Below, piece after piece: positions 42,990 to 51,546 of a stretch of 64,000 bases of DNA (its first letter is position 1; every line of letters begins with the position of its first letter). Location: assembly GCF_000711715.1 (NCBI RefSeq), contig NZ_JONN01000001.1, positions 1,054,001 through 1,118,000 on the forward strand. The letters are read 5' to 3'. Made by a program: the position numbers and the translations under genes. Source of the DNA: Sphingomonas astaxanthinifaciens DSM 22298 (GTDB taxonomy: Bacteria; Pseudomonadota; Alphaproteobacteria; Sphingomonadales; Sphingomonadaceae). Below the pieces are notes generated by a model. That model ran no database searches. It saw nothing but the letters and a program-made list of their open reading frames with translations, and was not told where the DNA came from.

Positions 42990-44117
42990 ATGAGGATCAT
43001 CTACGTCATCAACTCGGCCGAGGGCGGCGGCGCGGCCTTTCCCGTGCCGCGGATCCTGGGCACGCTCGCCCGGCTCGGCGCCGAGGTCCGGCTCCTCATC
43101 CTCACCCCCCGCGACCGCCGCGCCCTTCCCCGCTTCGATGCGGCCGGCCTCGATTACGTGCTGCGCGAGGGCGGTCGGACCGACCATCTGCACGCCCTGC
43201 GCTGGCTCGACCGCGAGGTCGCGCGCTGGGGGCCCAACGTCATCTGGACCTCGCTCACGCGCGCGACCCTGCTCGGCCAGCAGGTCGGGCGGAGGCGCGC
43301 AATCCCGGTCGTGAGCTGGCAGCATGCGGCGTTTCTCAAGCCCGCGAACCTCCTGCTCCTGCGCGCGACGCAGCGCCGCTCCCGGCTGTGGATCGGGGAT
43401 TCGGCGGCGATCACCGCGCTGACGGCCGAACGGCTCCACGTGCCGCCCGAGCGGCTGACGAGCTGGCCGATCTTCGCCACCGATCCTGCCGCGCCGGTGG
43501 CGAGGCCGTGGTCGCCGGGGGAGACCCTGCGCCTCGGAAGCCTCGGGCGATTGCACCCGGTCAAAGGCTATGACCTGCTGGTCGCGGCGATGGGGATTCT
43601 CCGACGCAACGGCTTCGTCGCGCCTGCGCCGTGGGAGGTGACGATCGGCGGCGAGGGCGAGGCGCGATCTGCGCTCGAGCAGCAGGCACGCGCGGCTGGT
43701 ATCGATCTGCATCTCCCGGGCTTCACCGCGGCGGGCGAGGCATTTCTCTCCGGGCTGCACCTTTATCTCCAGCCTTCGCGCGGCGAGGGCTTCTGCATCG
43801 CGGCGCACGAGGCGATGCAGGCGGGGCTGCCGGTGATCGGCTCGGCCGTGGGCGAGATGGCCAACAGCATCGTCGATGGCGAGACCGGGCGGCTGGTCGC
43901 GCCGGACGATGCCGAGGGGCTGGCGACGGCGCTGCGCGACCTCCTGTCGCGGCCCGAGCGGCTGGCGGCGATGGGCCAGGCAGGACGGACCCGTGTGCTC
44001 GAGCGGTTCAGCGAGCCGGCGTTCGAGGAGCGCGCGCGCGCCATCCTCGCGCGGCTCGCCGGCTTCGCCCGAGAAGGTCGACCGGAAGCCGGAGGAGCGA
44101 GCGCTCGATCCGCTTGA
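42990..44117 (+). CDS. GT4-family glycosyltransferase
   Basis: 375 residues, GT-B fold. N-terminal MRIIYVINSAEGGGAAFPVP; C-terminal donor domain with RLGSLGRLHPVKGYDLLVAA, then IGGEGEARSALE, GFTAAGEAFLSGLHLYLQPS and RGEGFCIAAHEAMQAGLPVI (the E-x7-E motif). ATG 42990 chosen; an ATG at 42954 abuts the tRNA. It is the first gene of the glycan locus, and its last 110 nt overlap the next gene on the opposite strand. Confidence 0.92.
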   Translation: MRIIYVINSAEGGGAAFPVPRILGTLARLGAEVRLLILTPRDRRALPRFDAAGLDYVLREGGRTDHLHALRWLDREVARWGPNVIWTSLTRATLLGQQVGRRRAIPVVSWQHAAFLKPANLLLLRATQRRSRLWIGDSAAITALTAERLHVPPERLTSWPIFATDPAAPVARPWSPGETLRLGSLGRLHPVKGYDLLVAAMGILRRNGFVAPAPWEVTIGGEGEARSALEQQARAAGIDLHLPGFTAAGEAFLSGLHLYLQPSRGEGFCIAAHEAMQAGLPVIGSAVGEMANSIVDGETGRLVAPDDAEGLATALRDLLSRPERLAAMGQAGRTRVLERFSEPAFEERARAILARLAGFAREGRPEAGGASARSA

Positions 44118-44904
44118 CGTCGATCAGCGTGACGGGGCCGCAGGCGCTCATGCTGTGCAGCCCGTCGCGGAAGGTGCCGGCCGATACAGGAGCGAGGATC
44201 GGGTCACCGAGGCGGGTGACGGCGCGCTCGGGGGTCAGCGCGTCGAACCACAGGGGCCGGATCGCGCCGCCATAGGTGCGCGAACAATCCTGGACCGGCG
44301 CGCACAGCCGGCCGTCGACCCGCACCGGCGTGCCCCCCGGCCGGGCGCCACGAGGATCGCGGGTCAGCGGACTGTCAGGATGGGCGTGCCAGGGGCCAGT
44401 GAGGACGTCGGCAAAGGCGAGGTGGAGCGCTCCCTCGGCCGCGTAAAGCAGCCACCAGCGACCCTCGTGCCGGAAAGGCGTGGCGTCGATCGCGACATGG
44501 GGCAGGTCGAGGATGGCCACGCCTTCCCAGGCGTCGGGAAAGCGGGTCGCCCGGTAGAGCGTCAGTCGGCCCGAACGCGAGGCCTCGGGCAGCATCCAGG
44601 TTTCGCCCTCGTCCTCGAACACGACCGGATAGGAGAGGTGCCAGGGCTCGGTTAGACAGCGTCGGCGCTCGCGCAAGGTGCGATCCGGATCGAAGCGCAG
44701 GACGTCGATCGCGCCGAGGCGGGTGCGATAGTCATAGGCTTCGGCGAAGACGAAGAACGCACCGTTGCGCTCAAGGCCGAAGGGGTCGGCGAGGAAGCGA
44801 TAGGCCCCCTGCCCTTCGACCCAGCTGATGGGCTGGTCGATGCGGCCGGCACGGAAGAGGTCGCCGAGCGGCGCCGCGACGATCCCGATCTTCCAGATGT
44901 CCAT
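44008..44904 (-). CDS. Glucosamine inositolphosphorylceramide transferase-like protein
   Basis: 298 residues. MDIWKIGIVAAPLGDLFRAG, ADPFGLERNGAFFVFAEAY, HLSYPVVFEDEGETWMLPEA and GRWWLLYAAEGALHLAFADV describe a beta-propeller (GH43-like) N-terminal GINT domain, widespread in bacterial glycan loci; function in bacteria not established. Sphingomonads make inositol-free glycosphingolipids, so a lipid acceptor is only a guess. The start overlaps the Wzx stop by one base (TGATG). The 3' end overlaps the GT4 gene for 110 nt, antisense. Confidence 0.75.
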   Translation of the reverse strand: MDIWKIGIVAAPLGDLFRAGRIDQPISWVEGQGAYRFLADPFGLERNGAFFVFAEAYDYRTRLGAIDVLRFDPDRTLRERRRCLTEPWHLSYPVVFEDEGETWMLPEASRSGRLTLYRATRFPDAWEGVAILDLPHVAIDATPFRHEGRWWLLYAAEGALHLAFADVLTGPWHAHPDSPLTRDPRGARPGGTPVRVDGRLCAPVQDCSRTYGGAIRPLWFDALTPERAVTRLGDPILAPVSAGTFRDGLHSMSACGPVTLIDVKRIERSLLRLPVDLLGRSRRAARGWRARAPRTPAR

Positions 44905-46220
44905 CAGCCCTTCGCCCATGCGCGAACTTCCTTCTCGAAATAGAAGGCGAGCAGCGCGACGACGAGCAGCGACTGGAGGAGGGCGTGCCAGCCGGCGCCG
45001 TTGAGGCCGAACCACAGCAGCATCAACGGCAGCAGCGGATAGAGGAGGAGGTTGCCGACGAGATTGGCGGTGATCGAGCGCGTCGGACGGCCGAACGCGA
45101 TCAGGCCCGAGGAGAGCGAGGTGGCACCGAGCGCGACCAGCCGGCCGGCGGCAATCAGGAACAGGAGCAGGGCAGCGCCGCCGAAGCTCCGGCCGCCGAG
45201 GAGGTGGAGGATCGGGTTGCCGAACAGCCCGATGACGAGGGTGATCGGCGTGCCGATCGCGGTCGCGACGAGCGCGGAGTGGCGGACCGAGCGGCGGAAC
45301 CCGCGCCGGTCGCCGGCGGCAAGCAGCTTGGCGATGACCGCATAGCTCGCCTGGCCGAGCATGGTCGCGGGCTGCTGGAGCACGACGCTCGCGCGCTGGG
45401 CGAGCGAAAAGATGCCGGCCGCGGCGGGGCCCAGCATCCATCCCACCGTCAGCGGCGACAATTTGGGGCCGAGTTCGCTCAAGGTGAGGTCGACGTTGGT
45501 GGTGACGATGAAGGGCAGCAGCCCCTCGTTCTCGGCAACGGTCCCGCGCACCCCGCCCAGCAGCGGCGCCGAGAGGCGCATGCCGCGCGTTCCCCACCAG
45601 CCGAGCAGCCACATGGTTACCCCCTCGAGGATCGCCGCCGCCAGCCAGACGAGAAGAAAAGCGGTGAGCCCTCCGCCGGAGAGCCAGGCGGCGACGCTTC
45701 CGACGAGGCGGACGGTCGGGCTGACCAGCTGGTGGAGGCTGATGAGGTCGAAGCGCCCGGCGATCTGGAGCAGGCCGTGGGGGGTCGAACGGACGTTGGC
45801 GAGAATGGCGAGCGAATAAGGCACCGCCAGCGCCATGGCGGCCGGCGGCCAGTCCATGTGCGGACCGACGAGGGGCACGAGCGCCGCGGCGACGAGGATC
45901 GCGACGACCCCGCAGCCGACCTCGACGAGCGCCATGAAGCGTGTCAGCCGGAGCAGCCGGTGATGGTCGCCGGCCTCATAGGCGATATTGCCGTAGCGCA
46001 CGACGCCGTGCCAGCCCGAGAAGGCGATGACCCCGCCGAGCAGGGTCGCATAAGCATGGACGAGGACGAGCGTCCCGTAATCGGTCGCGCCGAGCGCGCG
46101 CGCGGCAAGGACGAGATAGACGAGGCTCATCAGGCCGGCGCCGGCCTTCCCGCCGAGCAGCAGGCCGAGATTGGCGAAGATGCGCGCCACCCCGCCGCGC
46201 TCTGCGAGGCCCGCGCTCAT
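44904..46220 (-). CDS. Wzx-type polysaccharide flippase (MATE/MOP superfamily)
   Basis: 438 residues, 12 or more membrane helices. SLVYLVLAARALGATDYGTL is the typical Wzx/PST N-terminus, and LSPLTVGWMLGPAAAGIFSL plus QRASVVLQQPATMLG lie in the central part. It moves lipid-linked oligosaccharides across the inner membrane. Its ATG overlaps the stop of the preceding GT4 gene (ATGA), so the three genes 47299-44008 form one operon. Confidence 0.92.
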   Translation of the reverse strand: MSAGLAERGGVARIFANLGLLLGGKAGAGLMSLVYLVLAARALGATDYGTLVLVHAYATLLGGVIAFSGWHGVVRYGNIAYEAGDHHRLLRLTRFMALVEVGCGVVAILVAAALVPLVGPHMDWPPAAMALAVPYSLAILANVRSTPHGLLQIAGRFDLISLHQLVSPTVRLVGSVAAWLSGGGLTAFLLVWLAAAILEGVTMWLLGWWGTRGMRLSAPLLGGVRGTVAENEGLLPFIVTTNVDLTLSELGPKLSPLTVGWMLGPAAAGIFSLAQRASVVLQQPATMLGQASYAVIAKLLAAGDRRGFRRSVRHSALVATAIGTPITLVIGLFGNPILHLLGGRSFGGAALLLFLIAAGRLVALGATSLSSGLIAFGRPTRSITANLVGNLLLYPLLPLMLLWFGLNGAGWHALLQSLLVVALLAFYFEKEVRAWAKG

Positions 46221-47299
46221 GCCGAGGTCAGCAGCTCAAGATAGTGGTTTGCGACCGCGCCGATCCGGTGCGGGGCGGTGATCCGGGCGATCGTCCCGGC
46301 CAGGGGCGGCGGGAGGCGGAGCTGGCGATCCAGCGCGGCGGCGAGGGCCGCGGGCCTGAGATTTGCGACCACCTCGCCGACCGCCGGATCGTCGACGATT
46401 TCGCTTATGGCGGGGCTGCAATCGGTGGCGACGATCCGGCAGCCGGCCGCGATCGCCTCGATGAGAACGGCGGGATAGCCTTCGTAGCGCGAGGAGAGGA
46501 GAAACACCTTCGCGCGGGCGAAATGCGGATGGACGTCGCTCACCCGGCCGGGAAGCAGGACCCGATCTTCCAGACCGAGGGCAGCGATCCGCGCGGCGAT
46601 TCCGGCCAGCTCCGCGCCGTCGCCGAGGATGGTGAGCCGCTCCCCCCCGGGCAGTTCGGCCATCGCCTCGACCGCGAGGGCAAAGTTCTTCTGGGCCACG
46701 AAGCGGCCGGCGGCGACGATCCCGCCGCGCCGGCTGTCGATGGCGACGGGGTCCTCGTCCTCGAGGATCGGTTCGGGCACGACGACGAGCGGCAGGTCGC
46801 CGAGCCGGCGGCGCGCTTCCTCGGCAAGCGCGGGCGACATGGCGACGACGTGGTCGGCGTGCCGCAGTCGCCGCCTCATCCGGGCGTGCGACAGGCGCCG
46901 GAGCAGCGGACTGGTGCCCGGGCGATCGAGCGCGTTGCTGAGCTTGGCGACGAGGCGCGGTCGCGGCGCGGTCGAACCGAGGGTCTCCAGCACGGGAAAG
47001 TGGAAATTGCCGGGGACGAACAGGCCGGCGATGGCGAATGCCCGGACTTCGGCGGCGACCCATGCGCCAAGCCGGCGGCGCGAGCCCGGACCGCGGCGGA
47101 TCGGCCGCGCCGGGCTGACCAGCCGAGCCGTCGGCGGCACGAGACGCGCCAGCGGACCGGTCGGATCGCCGCAGAAGATGATCACCGGTCGTCCCGCTCG
47201 CGACCAGGCGCCGGCCAGGCGAAGCGCGATCCGCTCGGTTCCGCCGGGCGAGAAATCATGCACGACGAGCCCGATCCACTGGTCCACGGGCGGTGTCAC
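46217..47299 (-). CDS. GT4-family glycosyltransferase
   Basis: 360 residues, GT-B fold. VVHDFSPGGTERIALRLAGA at the N-terminus, then GIVAAGRFVAQKNFALAVEA, TILGDGAELAGIAA, PGRVSDVHPHFARAKVFLLS and SRYEGYPAVLIEAIAAGCRI with the catalytic E-x7-E. GTG 47299 with GGTAAGG upstream. First gene of the minus-strand glycan operon; divergent from the TagB/F-like gene. Confidence 0.92.
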   Translation of the reverse strand: MTPPVDQWIGLVVHDFSPGGTERIALRLAGAWSRAGRPVIIFCGDPTGPLARLVPPTARLVSPARPIRRGPGSRRRLGAWVAAEVRAFAIAGLFVPGNFHFPVLETLGSTAPRPRLVAKLSNALDRPGTSPLLRRLSHARMRRRLRHADHVVAMSPALAEEARRRLGDLPLVVVPEPILEDEDPVAIDSRRGGIVAAGRFVAQKNFALAVEAMAELPGGERLTILGDGAELAGIAARIAALGLEDRVLLPGRVSDVHPHFARAKVFLLSSRYEGYPAVLIEAIAAGCRIVATDCSPAISEIVDDPAVGEVVANLRPAALAAALDRQLRLPPPLAGTIARITAPHRIGAVANHYLELLTSA

Positions 47300-47361
47300 C
47301 TTACCGATTTGTCATGTCGGGGACAGGGTGGCGCGCAGGCGCGCGGGCGCATCAGCACGGC

Positions 47362-48546
47362 ATGCGTGTCGGATTTCTCTTCAACCACGACCAGATCCAC
47401 CAGGTCGCCCACAGCCTCCCGGTCGCCCTCGCCTTGGCCGGGTCGGGTGCGGGGATCGAGGTCGTCATCGCGACCACCAACGCCCGGCTCAGGGCCGAGG
47501 TCGATCACCTGATCGCCCAATGGCCCGGCAAGCCCGTCGTCACCCGGGTCGACCTGCGCCCCTGCAGCCTCGCCAGCCGGGTGGCGATCGGGCTGTTCGA
47601 AAGCGTCGCGCCGCTCGCCAAGCTCGCGGTCTATCGCGACAATCTCGATTTCTTCCGCTCGCTCGACGCGCTGGTGGTGGCGGAAAAGACGTCGGCGATC
47701 CTCAAGACGCATTACGGGCTCGAAGGGCTGAAGCTCATTCACACCCGGCACGGCGCCGGCGACCGCGCGATCGGCTTCAATGCGGCCAGCGCGCGCTTCG
47801 ACCTCGTGCTGGTGTCGGGCCCGCTGATCCGCGACCGGCTGATCGCCGAAACGGGACTGGCGCCCGAGCAGGTGAGGATCGCGGGCTATCCGAAGTTCGA
47901 CACCCTCTTCCAGCCACTGCCGAAGCTGCCGCTTCCCGAAGGCCGGCCGACCGTGCTCTACAATCCGCACGTCTCGCCGCACCTCTCCTCCTGGTATCGC
48001 GACGGCGCGGCGATCCTCGACTTCTTCCGCACCAGCTCCGACTACAATCTCATCTTCGCCCCGCACGTGATGCTGTTCGAGCGGCCCTTCGCGCTGACGA
48101 TCGACAAGCTGACGATGAAGCGGACGGGCCATGTCCCCGAGGCCGTGCGGCGCGCGCCCAACATCCTGGTCGACACCGGCAGCCGGGCCTGTACCGACAT
48201 GAGCTATACGCGGGCAGCCGACATCTATCTCGGCGACGTCAGCAGCCAGGTCTACGAGTTCCTCGAGCGGCCGCGGCCCTGCATCTTCGTCAACAGCCAT
48301 GGCGTCGATCACGCGGGCGATCCGAGTTATGCCCACTGGGGCGCCGGCGAGGTGATCGGCTCGGCGGCCGAGCTGCCCGCGGCGCTGGCCCGCGCGACAG
48401 GGGAGCATCGCCGCCGCCATGAGGCCGCGCAGCTGCGGCTGTTCGGCGAACGGATCGCGCGGGTTCCCGGAAGCGCCTCCCGCCGGGCGGCCGGGCTGAT
48501 CCTCGATTTCCTCCAGGGTCCGCGGGTCACGGCCGAAGCTGCCTGA
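47362..48546 (+). CDS. CDP-glycerol glycerophosphotransferase-like (TagB/TagF family) protein
   Basis: 394 residues. MRVGFLFNHDQIHQVAHSLP; the C-terminal half has VLYNPHVSPHLSSWYRDGA, IFAPHVMLFERPF and AADIYLGDVSSQVYEFLERP, which parallels the ADIxITDYSS.xFDF motif of teichoic acid polymerases. Alphaproteobacteria have no teichoic acid, so it probably transfers a sugar- or glycerol-phosphate in capsule or LPS assembly. ATG 47362; upstream in-frame start at 47293 overlaps the opposing promoter. Confidence 0.78.
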   Translation: MRVGFLFNHDQIHQVAHSLPVALALAGSGAGIEVVIATTNARLRAEVDHLIAQWPGKPVVTRVDLRPCSLASRVAIGLFESVAPLAKLAVYRDNLDFFRSLDALVVAEKTSAILKTHYGLEGLKLIHTRHGAGDRAIGFNAASARFDLVLVSGPLIRDRLIAETGLAPEQVRIAGYPKFDTLFQPLPKLPLPEGRPTVLYNPHVSPHLSSWYRDGAAILDFFRTSSDYNLIFAPHVMLFERPFALTIDKLTMKRTGHVPEAVRRAPNILVDTGSRACTDMSYTRAADIYLGDVSSQVYEFLERPRPCIFVNSHGVDHAGDPSYAHWGAGEVIGSAAELPAALARATGEHRRRHEAAQLRLFGERIARVPGSASRRAAGLILDFLQGPRVTAEAA

Positions 48547-48569
48547 CCGCCTGGGCCCGATCGCCGCGA

Positions 48570-49877
48570 TCACTCGTCCGGGCCCGCGTTCAGGGGCAGG
48601 TCGATCACGCCTCGCAAGCCTCCCCCGGCATCCTCGAGCCGGAAACTCCCGCCGTGGAGCCGGGCCACCGCCTGGACGAGGGACAGGCCGAGCCCGGTGC
48701 CCTGGCCATGCCGGGCGGGGTCGAGGCGCCCGAAGCGCTGCATCGCCTGCTCGCGCTGGTGCTCGGGGATCCCAGGGCCGCGATCGGCGACGAAGAGCAA
48801 CACCCGGTCGCCGGCTTGCTTGGCGCCCAGCGTGACCCGGCCGGGCACGGCGTGGACGATGGCATTTTCGAGGAGGTTGCCGAGCGACTGGCTGAGCAAG
48901 GCGCGGTCAGCGCGCAGGGTCAGCGGCTCGGCGCTGACCTCGAGCCTGTGCCCCATCTCTTCGAACGCGGGGCCGTACAATTCGGCGAGATCGCCGAGGA
49001 GCGGTGCGACCTCGATCCGGGTGAAGCGCTCGCGCCCGGCCCCCGCTTCGACCCGCGCGATCTCCAGCGCGGTGGCGACGATCCGAAGGACGAGCTTCGC
49101 CTCGGCGGCGGCCTTGTCGAGCGCCGCGCGGGCGCCCGGATCGAGCTCGCCAGCCGAAAGCCGGTCGAGATTGACCTGGAGCCGGGTGAGCGGCGAGCGC
49201 AGGTCGTGCGCCAGTCCCTCGGTGACGACCTGGAGCTCGGAAACCAGATGCTCGATCCGCTCGAGCATATTGTTGATGCTGCTCCCGAGCAGGTCGAAGG
49301 CGTCGCCGGTGCCCTGCTCGGGAACGCGGCGTGAGAGGAGGCCGGCGGCGACCGCGCTGCTGGTCTGCTCGAGCACCCGAATCCGGCTGGTGACGAGCTT
49401 GATGGTGATGGCCGCGCCGATTCCCGCCAGCAGCAGGCCGAGCAGCATGGCGATGGTCAGCACCTCGCCGAGCAGCCGGAACAGCGCGGCCTCGTCCTCC
49501 AGCACATAGCCCGACAGCAGGCGAGCGCCGCCGTCGAGACGGGTCCCGATCACCCCCATGCGCTCCGGCGCGGCCCGGTCGTTGCGGAACAGGGAGATCT
49601 GGCGATAGCGGCTGTCGAGCGGCACGCTCGGCGGCCACTCGGCGATATTGCCCGCAAGCACCCGGCCCCGGGCGTCGACCAGCAGCAGGACCAGATCGCG
49701 ATCGGCCGGATCGGCGGCCCGAGTCCGCACGAGACGTGTGAGATCGGCCATGCCCTCGTCGCGAAATTCGTCGGTCATGTCTTCGCGAAGCTGGATCGCG
49801 AGCGCGCGCGAATTGCGCTCGACCCGTTGCTCGGCGACCTTCCAGACGACCGCCAGCAGGATCGCCGCCGACAGCAC
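48570..49877 (-). CDS. Sensor histidine kinase with HAMP domain
   Basis: About 435 residues from GTG 49877. First helix LSAAILLAVVWKV, periplasmic domain (about 30-150), second helix LTIAMLLGLLLAGIGAAITI, HAMP, dimerisation box GLAHDLRSPLTRLQVNLDRL with the phospho-His, N box NLLENAIVHA and G boxes DRGPGIPE and GQGTGLGLSL. The first helix looks truncated at this start: the open frame continues to CTG 49943 (LTRRLSPRSITAQLFAVALL), overlapping the regulator stop, which is the more natural N-terminus. It is the partner of the adjacent OmpR-type regulator. Confidence 0.92.
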   Translation of the reverse strand: MLSAAILLAVVWKVAEQRVERNSRALAIQLREDMTDEFRDEGMADLTRLVRTRAADPADRDLVLLLVDARGRVLAGNIAEWPPSVPLDSRYRQISLFRNDRAAPERMGVIGTRLDGGARLLSGYVLEDEAALFRLLGEVLTIAMLLGLLLAGIGAAITIKLVTSRIRVLEQTSSAVAAGLLSRRVPEQGTGDAFDLLGSSINNMLERIEHLVSELQVVTEGLAHDLRSPLTRLQVNLDRLSAGELDPGARAALDKAAAEAKLVLRIVATALEIARVEAGAGRERFTRIEVAPLLGDLAELYGPAFEEMGHRLEVSAEPLTLRADRALLSQSLGNLLENAIVHAVPGRVTLGAKQAGDRVLLFVADRGPGIPEHQREQAMQRFGRLDPARHGQGTGLGLSLVQAVARLHGGSFRLEDAGGGLRGVIDLPLNAGPDE

Positions 49878-49939
49878 CTGGAGCAGCAGCGCGACCGCGA
49901 ACAGTTGCGCGGTGATCGAGCGGGGGGAAAGGCGGCGGG

Positions 49940-50623
49940 TCAGGCGTCGGGGCCCAGCCGATAGCCGGCACCGCGCACCGTCTGCAGCAGTTCGGGCCGA
50001 CCCTCTTCCTCGATCTTGCGGCGAAGCCGACTGACGTGGACGTCGATGACGTTCGTTCCGGGATCGAAATGATAGTCCCAGACGCTCTCGAGCAGCATGG
50101 TCCGGGTGACCACCTGCCCGCAGTGCCGGAGCAGGAATTCGAGCAGCCGGAATTCGCGCGGCTGGAGATCGACCGGCCGGTCGCCACGACGGACCTTGCG
50201 GGTCAGGAGGTCCATTTCGAGGTCGCGGCAGCGAAGGCTGGTCTCGACCACCGTGGCCGTACCGCGACGCTGGAGGTTGGTGACTCGTGCCAGCAATTCG
50301 GCGAAGCCGAAGGGCTTGACCAGATAGTCGTCCGCCCCGCCTTCGAGCCCCTTCACGCGCTCGTCGAGCGAGCCCATGGCCGAGAGGAACAGGACCGGCG
50401 TGTGCGTACCCGCGGCGCGCAGCGCGGCAAGGACCGACAGACCGTCCATCCCGGGCAGCATCCGGTCGAGGATGATCACCGAATAGCTGCCGTCGGTCGC
50501 ATGGAAGAGGCCATCGCGGCCGTTGTCGGCATAGTCGACGACATAGCCGGCCTCGGTCAGTCCCTTGCGCAGATAGTCCGCGGTATTCTTGTCATCTTCG
50601 ACCAGCAGGATCTTGCGCGACAT
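49940..50623 (-). CDS. OmpR-family response regulator
   Basis: 227 residues. Receiver domain: ILLVEDDKNTADYLRKGL, phospho-Asp in VIILDRMLPGMDG, FLSAMGSLDERVKGLEGGAD and YLVKPF. DNA-binding winged helix: LQPREFRLLEFLLRHCGQVV and NVIDVHVSRLRRKIEEEG then TVRGAGYRLG. CzcR/CopR-like by sequence pattern. ATG 50623. It precedes the kinase gene and follows the PDZ gene in one operon. Confidence 0.95.
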   Translation of the reverse strand: MSRKILLVEDDKNTADYLRKGLTEAGYVVDYADNGRDGLFHATDGSYSVIILDRMLPGMDGLSVLAALRAAGTHTPVLFLSAMGSLDERVKGLEGGADDYLVKPFGFAELLARVTNLQRRGTATVVETSLRCRDLEMDLLTRKVRRGDRPVDLQPREFRLLEFLLRHCGQVVTRTMLLESVWDYHFDPGTNVIDVHVSRLRRKIEEEGRPELLQTVRGAGYRLGPDA

Positions 50624-50679
50624 CTTGGCTCCAGACGGTGAGACTAGGTCGAGGGCGGGAACGGGTTCAAGGCCCGCGA

Positions 50680-51108
50680 TCACCGAATGTCCACCGTCGT
50701 CACGAGATCGCGTCCGGCGCGCTGGAGCTCGAGGTCGAGACGGCCGGGCCGGTGCGACAGCAAGGCGCGGACGTCGGAGAGATTGGCGACGTCATCCTCG
50801 TTGATCCGCTCGATGACGTCGCCGACGCGAAGCCCCGACGCGCGGGGTCCGGGGCTCGCGAGGCTGGTCACGAACAGGCCGGTCGAGCCCGCTGGAAGCC
50901 CCGCCGCCTGCGCCAGGTCCCCCGTCACCGGTTGGACCGTCGCGCCGATCATCCGGTCGAAGCGGAGCAAGGCGGCTTCCTCGCGCTCGGCGGCGCGCAG
51001 CCGGGCCCCCTGGATCGCCAACAGCGCCATGGCGAGCGACAGGGTCATGAGGACGGGCCGGCCGAGACCGGGTCGAGGGGATGGTGGACGCTGCGTGGTG
51101 GCGGTCAT
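50680..51108 (-). CDS. Membrane-anchored PDZ-domain protein
   Basis: 142 residues. One N-terminal membrane helix (VLMTLSLAMALLAIQGARL), then a periplasmic PDZ domain: GLFVTSLASPGPRASGLRVG, DVIERINEDDVANLSDVRAL, LLSHRPGRLDLELQRAGRD. No protease domain, so it is a free PDZ module, possibly sensing or presenting misfolded envelope proteins to the neighbouring kinase. It is the first gene of the PDZ/regulator/kinase operon. Confidence 0.88.
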   Translation of the reverse strand: MTATTQRPPSPRPGLGRPVLMTLSLAMALLAIQGARLRAAEREEAALLRFDRMIGATVQPVTGDLAQAAGLPAGSTGLFVTSLASPGPRASGLRVGDVIERINEDDVANLSDVRALLSHRPGRLDLELQRAGRDLVTTVDIR

Positions 51109-51205
51109 GGGCGCGTCAGCGTGGCGCTCGGCGGATTGCGGCCAGTTGGGCGCAACATGACAAATCTCTCATGATGCGCCTGTTCCCGATGGAGAGACGG
51201 CCTTC

Positions 51206-51221
51206 CTTACCGATGCGTAAG
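51206..51221. promoter_or_regulatory. Inverted repeat in the PDZ operon / small basic protein intergenic region
   Basis: CTTAC-CGATGC-GTAAG, a perfect 5-nt inverted repeat with 6-nt spacer, in the 196-nt gap between divergent genes. It is the clearest candidate for a regulator binding site there. No assignment is possible from sequence alone. Confidence 0.4.
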
Positions 51222-51304
51222 TTCGGCTTCATCGAGCGCAGAGCCGGGCCGTGCGAGACCGAGGGCATCCCCGCTGACGGGGCCCATCGACAAGGAGTGA
51301 CCAC

Positions 51305-51487
51305 ATGATCCGCACCACCCTCATCGGCCTCGGCGCGCTGGCGATCGCCGCCACTCCGGCGCTGGCCGCGAAGACCAGTGCCACCACCAAGCCGGTCGCC
51401 GCCGCTTCGGCAAAATCGACCCACAAGGCCGCCAAGAAAGAGGTGGCCAAGGCCCCGCAGAAGGCCGCGCACGCCAGGAAGCGCTGA
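51305..51487 (+). CDS. Small secreted Lys/Ala-rich protein
   Basis: 60 residues: signal peptide MIRTTLIGLGALAIAATPAL (cleavage near ALA-AK), then a 38-residue mature part of Lys, Ala and Thr (KTSATTKPVAAASAKSTHKA and KKEVAKAPQKAAHARKR). Very basic, like small periplasmic peptides induced by acid or metal stress. AAGGAG ribosome site. Divergently arranged with the PDZ/regulator/kinase operon, whose regulator may control it. Confidence 0.72.
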   Translation: MIRTTLIGLGALAIAATPALAAKTSATTKPVAAASAKSTHKAAKKEVAKAPQKAAHARKR

Positions 51488-51497
51488 AGTCCGGGCG

Positions 51498-51524
51498 GGT
51501 CGGGCTTCGCCCCCGGGCCCGACC
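51498..51524 (+). terminator. Hairpin after the small basic protein
   Basis: GGTCGGGC (51498-51505) pairs with GCCCGACC (51517-51524) across an 11-nt loop. No T run follows, so terminator function is uncertain. It lies between two converging genes. Confidence 0.4.
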
Positions 51525-51546
51525 TGCCTGCCCCTGCCGTCAGGAG

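Noticed and set aside
47299-51167. Shared ATGACAAATC next to the GT4 start (minus, about 47306-47315) and in the PDZ-operon gap (51158-51167), with CTTACC near both
   Set aside because: At the GT4 gene the adjacent GGTAAGG is simply its ribosome site, and two short matches are not enough to claim a common operator.
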